The notes under the pieces: model-generated
The model's input: only the letters and a program-made list of their open reading frames with translations
Database searches by the model: none
What the model was told of the DNA's origin: nothing
From: Diphasiastrum complanatum
Taxonomy: Eukaryota > Streptophyta > Lycopodiopsida > Lycopodiales > Lycopodiaceae
Reading direction: 5' to 3'
Length of the DNA stretch: 64,000 nucleotides
NCBI GenBank assembly: GCA_029204225.1
Contig: CM055092.1
Location: 22,223,669-22,287,668 of the forward strand
Shown: positions 57,925 to 64,000 of the stretch, in pieces
Layout of the letters: every line of letters begins with the position of its first letter
Position numbering within the stretch: position 1 is the stretch's first letter
Translations under genes and position numbers: made by a program

Positions 57925-60900
57925 TCTAAAAGTGGAATTACTCAAATATTCACCAATGCTAACACACCTGATCAGGAATCAACACACTGAATAACTTGGA
58001 GATGGATTTGGTCACATCTGAAACGAGCGGATACCGTAGATCACCAAGACCACCGGACTTCCTGTCCGTTTGTACCCAGGCAAGATGGGAGAACTTCACA
58101 ACATTCAACAACACAACCAGCAAATCAGATTTGTAACAGACTGCCTTGTCTTAAGACAATAATGATGAGACCTGTGACTGCTTAAACATTCTTTGTAGGC
58201 CAGAATTGAGTTCTCATAGTTTTGACACTTGTCAAGATCATCCGAGGAGCATAATCTTGATGGACAAGGTCAACCATAATAACATTTGTATAAATTGCAA
58301 CTAAAATTCTAAACTGCATGATTAACTAACACATCAAATGTCCTAGTAGCTTACCACACTATCAATTGAAATTCCCAGAACCTCGGTATTGAGCTTTTCA
58401 AATTCTGAGTATCGATCACTGAAAGCAGTTATCTCTGAAATCAAGTGTGAATAACATTTAGTCGTGTACTCTCTCTCTCTCTCTCTCTCTTCCCCGCCAG
58501 CCAAACTCCAACAGACAATTATGCATGCACTCTTTACACAACAAAGTATAAAGGCCTTATATCAAGATTCAAAAGTCCCATGTCCCTGTAAGATAATATC
58601 AAGAGTAGGTTGAAACTTAATGGGATGCATATATGTGAATCACATGGACCTAGTCACATACAGTGGCACTCATTACCACCACCACCAGTATGATATGTAT
58701 TTGTGAAATTGAAATATATCCGATTTCACAAATTTAAATTGAGAAGTCAGTGATGTCATGAGGTAAAGCTTAGAAACAATATACAAGCAACCGAAAAAGT
58801 TAAAGAATTTAAATCAAAACAATAATATAGAATTCAATATAGATGTCAATAGATCTTAACCAAACAGCATTGCTTATGTATGTCAGTACCCAGGCATAAG
58901 TTGCTAACTGGGTTTCAAAAGAATCTGGATTCTCTTGACCCAGTGTTGACTGAGTAGCAAATGACAATTAGTAAGAAGAAAGAAAAAATACTGTTAATGA
59001 TAATAGTTCAAATAAAATAAAACAAGGACCATGATATGTAGACAAGTTACCGAGACAAAGACAAAGTAAAAAATAATAGAAACAAAGCGGGCTCCTTAGC
59101 TTCCCACTTTTGTGATAGTCACATATTCCACTTTTTGATATGATTAGGGAGAAGTCGTGCACATGATAACAAGCTGTTCTCTTGCTCTGATAGAGGGCTA
59201 GAACAGTTCAATTCATGGAGATAATTGTGCAGAAAAGGCCCTCCTTTTTGCAGGATGACCTCGCATAGGATAAGGAAACATTGTGGAGGTGGGATAGAAT
59301 AAGCTGGTTACAACCTTTTTTGCTTCTATAAGTAATAGATGCAACCCTACTTGCCAAGGACAAATCAATCCTTCAAAAACATTTGAAAACCTCTTGGACT
59401 TTGGTCACGCTACAGGAGTGGAGATAAATGTGAAAAAACCAAGGTAATGAATGATATTTATGAAAGATAAATGAAAAGGTAAATGTCACTATTAGGAAGA
59501 ATACATAAAAATTGTTTTGACTTACAGAAAAGAAATCTAGGCCTAGAAATTGGAGATAATTACAAATGGAATGCTTGGGAGGATAGACAAGTTCTAAGAA
59601 GTCTAAAGCGCCACATAAAATGTAAGATAAAAATCCACAAAGACACATATTTGGGATTGGAAAATGAGAAAATCCTTTTACTAGATTGGTGCAACCAATA
59701 GGTTTTCATGGTAGTCAAGTGTACACGATCTCTATAACCCTGTGCTCATCCACGGCGAACAAGTCTCCCTTGATGACATTTGAAAAGGCAATTCTTTTAC
59801 GACGGGTTAGCTCTCACCATTTAGAGGTGATAGCAAGTAGATGCAAAAACTTTGACAAAGAAAAACGGAGATGCCAAAAGTAAAGGTTGAAGACGTGCCT
59901 TGTGTGTCGATTCACAACAACAATCATGATGAGAATGCTAGAGCAAAACATAGTTATCTTTGCTTGCAACCCATGCGTATAAGACTTTGGAGCAACTGCC
60001 TTAAACAACAAATAGCTGAATAAGGGAATTGTATCTCAATAGGAACAAGCTTTTGGAAAATTCAGAGATAGAGGAAGATAGATTGAGACAAAGTCACATG
60101 TAGTCTGGCTTTGGTATTTTTCTCATACTAATTGAACTAGTTCAGACTCTGTAAGAAGCTACATACAGGAGGGAACTTTGACATGCAAACAGCAAAAGAT
60201 ATGTAGAATAAATGGGAGCTGGCTATCGAAGTTGGTAAACGGACATATTCAAAGAACATATTTGCATGATATGTAGCAAAGGAGTGGAAGACATATTCAA
60301 AGATATAACAAAATCAAAGAAAGGCATAACATGCATCCTTTTGGAACCAGTTAACCTATCTAGTTTATTGACAAAGCCTGCTCAACAAAGTGGATCCTTT
60401 CTTAGAGAGATTTAGCAGGTAAAACATATAATCTAGAAGACTTGGGGATGGATTTAATTCAAAACAAATTTTCTAGCTAATAGATTTTGCATTTATTAAA
60501 AGCAGCAGCTATTTAGAGCTGCAAAAGACAAGGTATTTGATGTACTTTGTTTTGTCCAACGAAACCTGACATGTCTCCAGTGGATGTCTGTAAAGCATTT
60601 CATTTCCCTCATGTGCATTGACAGACACATCTATAACATGCTCTATAGTTGTGCTGTTTGGCGATCAAAAAACCATAATAGGTCTGCCTTTAATTAAAAA
60701 GTTACTGACTTTACAGGTCTGAATTTAGTGAATATGTTCCAAAAATAAGTTGTCTACACTTGCTTATTCTGTAGAGGTTTTATGTCCAAGAAAAAAGAGT
60801 GTTGCAGGAAAAGCAAAATCTATGAAAACATAGGCAGCATAAAATGCTGCTGTGTAACACCTATGCATGTAAATGCCAAAATAAAGAAAAAGAGGTGAAC

Positions 60901-63079
60901 AAATAAGTCCAATCAAAAAGTGACACTCCCATCACATGCTTACCTGTAGAATCTGCTGAAACTAAAAGTATAAATGCAATGGTAAAGTGAAACTAATTGC
61001 CAGAAATCAATTTCAGTCTGATAAACACCTGTTGGACAGACGAAGGTGAAATCCAGCGGGTAGAAAAACAGCACCACATATTTTTTGCCAACGTAATCTG
61101 ATAGCTTAACCTACATCAACGGCAAAGAACATAAGAATGTGCATATTCAAAGGTTCACCACTTTTGATACATTAAAAACTAAGAAACCTCTACCATTAAC
61201 AAATCAGAAACAACTTCCGTACTTATGAATCATACTCAATTTGAACTAGGAAGCCAACTGCAAGACAACAGAACTAATGCTGATATGCACAACTATTTCA
61301 GGCAACAGAACAAATGCAACATCACCACTACAATACAAACAGGATGAGAATCCAGAGCAGTGCCATGATAAACGCTGCTTGGGTACTACATTGATCACAA
61401 GCATTCGTTTACAGTCAGCAATGAAAGAGTTACGTACCTTGATAAACTCTTGGTCAAAAACAGCTTCTGCTTCAAAGTCAGGAGCTTTGTACCCAACCAG
61501 TGGCAATTCTGCCTGCCACATATACAAAGTGTCATCATTTATTAGAACCAGAGAAGCATACCCGAGTATAAGGCCCAGACAAGGGCCTGGGATGTGCTTA
61601 TGACACCCCAAGACATTTGAATACTCATTATAAGAACTATTTGCAGAAAGAATCTATGAACTATGAAGTAAAGGAAGGAGATGTCCAGTTGTTATTTTCC
61701 AAAAGATTACTTACCTTTTCTTACCTGGCTATAAATCGCACCTCATTCATTCTCAGCAACAACAGTAAATGCTGACAATGTGTCACAGGTAACTGTTGAA
61801 TGCTAAGTTGCTCAGTAAGTACCTACATCTTCTGAAACGGGCGCTATATGTGAGATCAGCCATGAGAGAGTTTACTGCTCTATTAAGTAGGGATGTCTAT
61901 TTACGACCAAAGCCTTTTAATGTGACATGAAGTTTGATTACTTATTATATTTACGATGCCACAACATTTGCTTTGCTCCTTTCTCAAAACTTTGATGGAA
62001 GACATAATATCCCAATCACATTATAATCACGAACAAGGAGGACTCCTTGTGAATATCGCATATACATGAAGTAAATGGTATAGTAGATAAGGTTGGTTTT
62101 AACGACGGAATTCTGAAATATCGCAAGTATCTCAAGGATTTTTCCGGGTATAAACCATAGAAATTCCAAAGATCGGTTCTATCAAACTTTTGATGCAATG
62201 CTTTCGTTTCAGAGATTTCCGTGATGCACAGATTATTTCCAGAATAGATTTCCAGCTTTCATCAGCTTAGTCCGCCTGAGATCAACGTTCTTTTGGTGCT
62301 CAGAAAACGCAAGAAAAGGTAGATTTAACCTTCAAGGTAGGAAATCAACTAAATCATATCGTGTGGCATGATATTTAGAATTCCTATAATCAACATACGA
62401 AGATAGATCTATGCTTCGATGTAGAAAGATCACCCTAAAACACATGATATCCAAAAAGCACAGAAAGAAGACTAATAAATTTGTTCTTCATAGACAAATC
62501 AAACTAACGCACAACATGTTTGGAATGATAACCAAATGTACAAAAAGAAGACTATTGATAAATCTATGCTCATAGCAAATCAAACTAAAGCACATACATG
62601 TTTGGGATGATATCCAAAGGCACAGAAAGAAGTTATTGATAAATACATGCTTCATATATAAATCAAACTAAAACACATACATGTTTGGACTGATATTCAA
62701 AAGCACAGAAAGAAGACTATGGATAAATCTATGCTTCATAGGCAAATTAAACTAAACAGGAACATATCGGAATGATATCCAAAAGCACAAAAAGAGGACT
62801 ATTTCTTACCGAGGCCACTACAGACACACTTCTACATCTCTTGTGTGCAGAGGCAGCGGCAGCTCTCTTTGCAGCAACTGACCGCAGGCGCGGAGCTAAT
62901 CGAGCAGAGAAAGATTTGCCAAGGCCATGAAAGCATCTGGGAATGGCAAAAGCAGTAGGCAATGAGGAAGGACGAGAAGAAGATGGAGATGACGATGAAG
63001 AGGAAGAGGAGGCGAGTCGAGGGAGGGAGGAAGAAGGGGAGGCTCCAACGGCAGCAGGAGACACGCACGCCATCGCCAT
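57318..63079 (-). CDS. BAS1: Chloroplast 2-Cys peroxiredoxin (seven exons)
   Basis: Exons on the minus strand: 63079-62810, 61512-61438, 61110-61029, 58434-58355, 58093-57968, 57835-57722, 57434-57318. All introns are GT-AG and the exons sum to 864 nt (287 residues plus TAA). Residues 1 to about 88 are a Ser/Ala/Arg-rich plastid transit peptide. The mature part begins around [20 protein letters not shown]. The peroxidatic Cys140 lies in [12 protein letters not shown], a GGLG motif at 183-186, the resolving Cys262 in [13 protein letters not shown], and a YF motif near the C-terminus (KEYFAAI). GGLG and YF are features of overoxidation-sensitive typical 2-Cys peroxiredoxins. The enzyme reduces peroxides in the stroma with electrons from NTRC or thioredoxins. 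All active-site residues are present and the gene looks intact. Intron 3 (2594 bp) and intron 1 (1297 bp) are the long ones. Confidence 0.96.
57872..57920. repeat. (TC)n microsatellite in peroxiredoxin intron 5
   Basis: A 49-bp TC run within the 132-bp intron 5 (GA on the coding strand), about 37 bp from the acceptor. A shorter TC run at about 58470-58490 lies in intron 3. Confidence 0.96.
58435..61028 (-). other. Intron 3 of the peroxiredoxin gene
   Basis: 2594 bp between exons ending in the peroxidatic-Cys block and starting at [11 protein letters not shown] see no retroelement domain or nested gene. Short frames at 59373-59883 lack known motifs. Confidence 0.7.
62425..62808. repeat. Minisatellite in peroxiredoxin intron 1, abutting the 5' splice site
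   Basis: Five units of 80-84 bp. The CAGAAAGAAG/CAAAAAGAGG anchor occurs at about 62461, 62541, 62622, 62706 and 62788. Units share CACATACATGTTTGG, TGATATCCAAA and ATAAATCTATGCTTCATA. The last unit runs to within a few bases of the donor GT at 62809-62808. Confidence 0.92.
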
Positions 63080-64000
63080 ATCCAACAAGCAAAGATACAA
63101 CTCCAGAAGATAGAGAGAGGAGATAAGAAACTCCAGAAGAAGGAAGCGCCCCCAGAATGACGGAAGCGCCCCCAGTTTTTTTCCTCCTTTCTCGAAGGAT
63201 AGAATATACATGGTCCTGAAACAAAATGAGACTAAGCCAGCCTTTGCATAAGGGCACTAAGTTTTTTGGTACCTTATGACCAAGTGAAAAAGGTCGCCCA
63301 AAAATCTCATTCATATGCGTGTATGGTTATTTTAAGGACATTGATGACTCTAAGAACTGGTCTACCATACGTTGAGTCATGAATATGGTGAGGCATACAA
63401 TACAATCATGTCGACATGCATGAGTCATGTTTTTATCATTTGCCAAGTGTACCTTAGAAGGGCGAACCCCCTGGACTCTCCTGAGGGAAATACGTTTGTT
63501 ACTTTCCTCTTTTGTTCAATGTTAATGAGCTTTCTCATCTCAATGACACTCATCATCATTATGATAATAATCAAAATAGTACTAATTTATATGTATGTGT
63601 GTGTGTGTGTGTGTGTACATGTATATATGTGTGGGTGGGTGTGTGTGTGTGTGGATATGTATATGTGTGGAGAGAGACATAGATCTTCTAACGTCATCCT
63701 TGGTGATCATGGGTTTATATTACTCTCTATCTTACCATATTTTGACTTTGGGCCACTAGGATTTTTCATCCATAGTTCGATAAATCCTAAACTTTAGAAG
63801 CATTAGAAAAACAATCTAGCTTTAAAAAACACCGTTTTTCAAATAACTTAAGGGTAAAACATATCTTTCCTCTTAAAATGTCTCAATAATCCTTTGATAT
63901 TTGTTACAAGGTTTTGAGGCCACTCTCCAAGCTTTAGAGACCGTGATATTTGCAAGTACTCTCATTCATTCTACTTCCCTCTATTTTAGCATCTCGAAAG
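63080..64000. other. Upstream of the peroxiredoxin gene; GT-rich microsatellite
   Basis: 63080-63230 is the expected 5' UTR and promoter, with GCGCCCCCAG twice (about 63147 and 63167). An interrupted GT array lies at about 63594-63670. No further gene is recognised to the window end. Confidence 0.5.

Noticed and set aside
62425-62808. Coding exon inside the repeat array
   Set aside because: Units have no shared open frame, and the exon 1 donor and exon 2 acceptor already join in frame.

Overview
The window is nuclear DNA of a land plant. It holds three recognisable plant genes (a GH20 beta-N-acetylhexosaminidase with introns, an intronless TOO MANY MOUTHS-like receptor protein, and a seven-exon chloroplast 2-Cys peroxiredoxin). 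Around them lie degenerate Ty1/copia and Ty3/gypsy LTR retrotransposons and many GA/GT/TC microsatellites. A TMM-like gene points to a plant with stomata. The sequence alone does not let me name the species.

Region 1 to 31 kb is a nested retrotransposon bed. A complete but decayed Ty3/gypsy element (2284-14210) has both LTRs, a 5-bp target-site duplication (GTAGC), a tRNA-Asp-like primer-binding site, gag with four zinc knuckles, protease, RT, RNase H and integrase. Downstream of integrase it carries an extra long reading frame (about 10615-13414) with a conserved C-terminal domain that I cannot assign. A 5'-truncated second copy of that frame plus its LTR lies at 19453-21084, and a short chimeric fragment lies at 31936-32340. 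The element is embedded in minus-strand copia remnants (1-1210, 15187-18772, 21090-21530). A minus-strand chromovirus (22217-27396) follows; its integrase is split by a 996-bp LTR flanked by near-identical 5-bp duplications, and its gag end is cut by another copia LTR (27397-28514).

Region 31 to 46 kb is the gene-bearing part. The hexosaminidase gene (33036-35205, +) has a partial duplicate of its promoter and signal-peptide region 1.5 kb upstream. An unrecognised minus-strand spliced gene or gene remnant follows (35745-36783). Then come an LTR with a PBS (36799-37320), a plus-strand copia 3' end with its LTR (38880-40532), and the TMM-like gene (43738-45159, -) flanked by local tandem repeats on both sides.

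Region 46 to 64 kb has more copia remnants (47.6-51.0 kb), about 6 kb of AT-rich DNA without recognisable genes, and the 2-Cys peroxiredoxin gene (57318-63079, -). All seven exons of that gene join in frame to a 287-residue precursor. A minisatellite abuts its first 5' splice site.

The three host genes have unrelated jobs (N-glycan trimming, stomatal patterning, chloroplast peroxide detoxification), so nothing suggests they act together. The most unusual content is the accessory reading frame of the gypsy element and the related sequence motifs around it.
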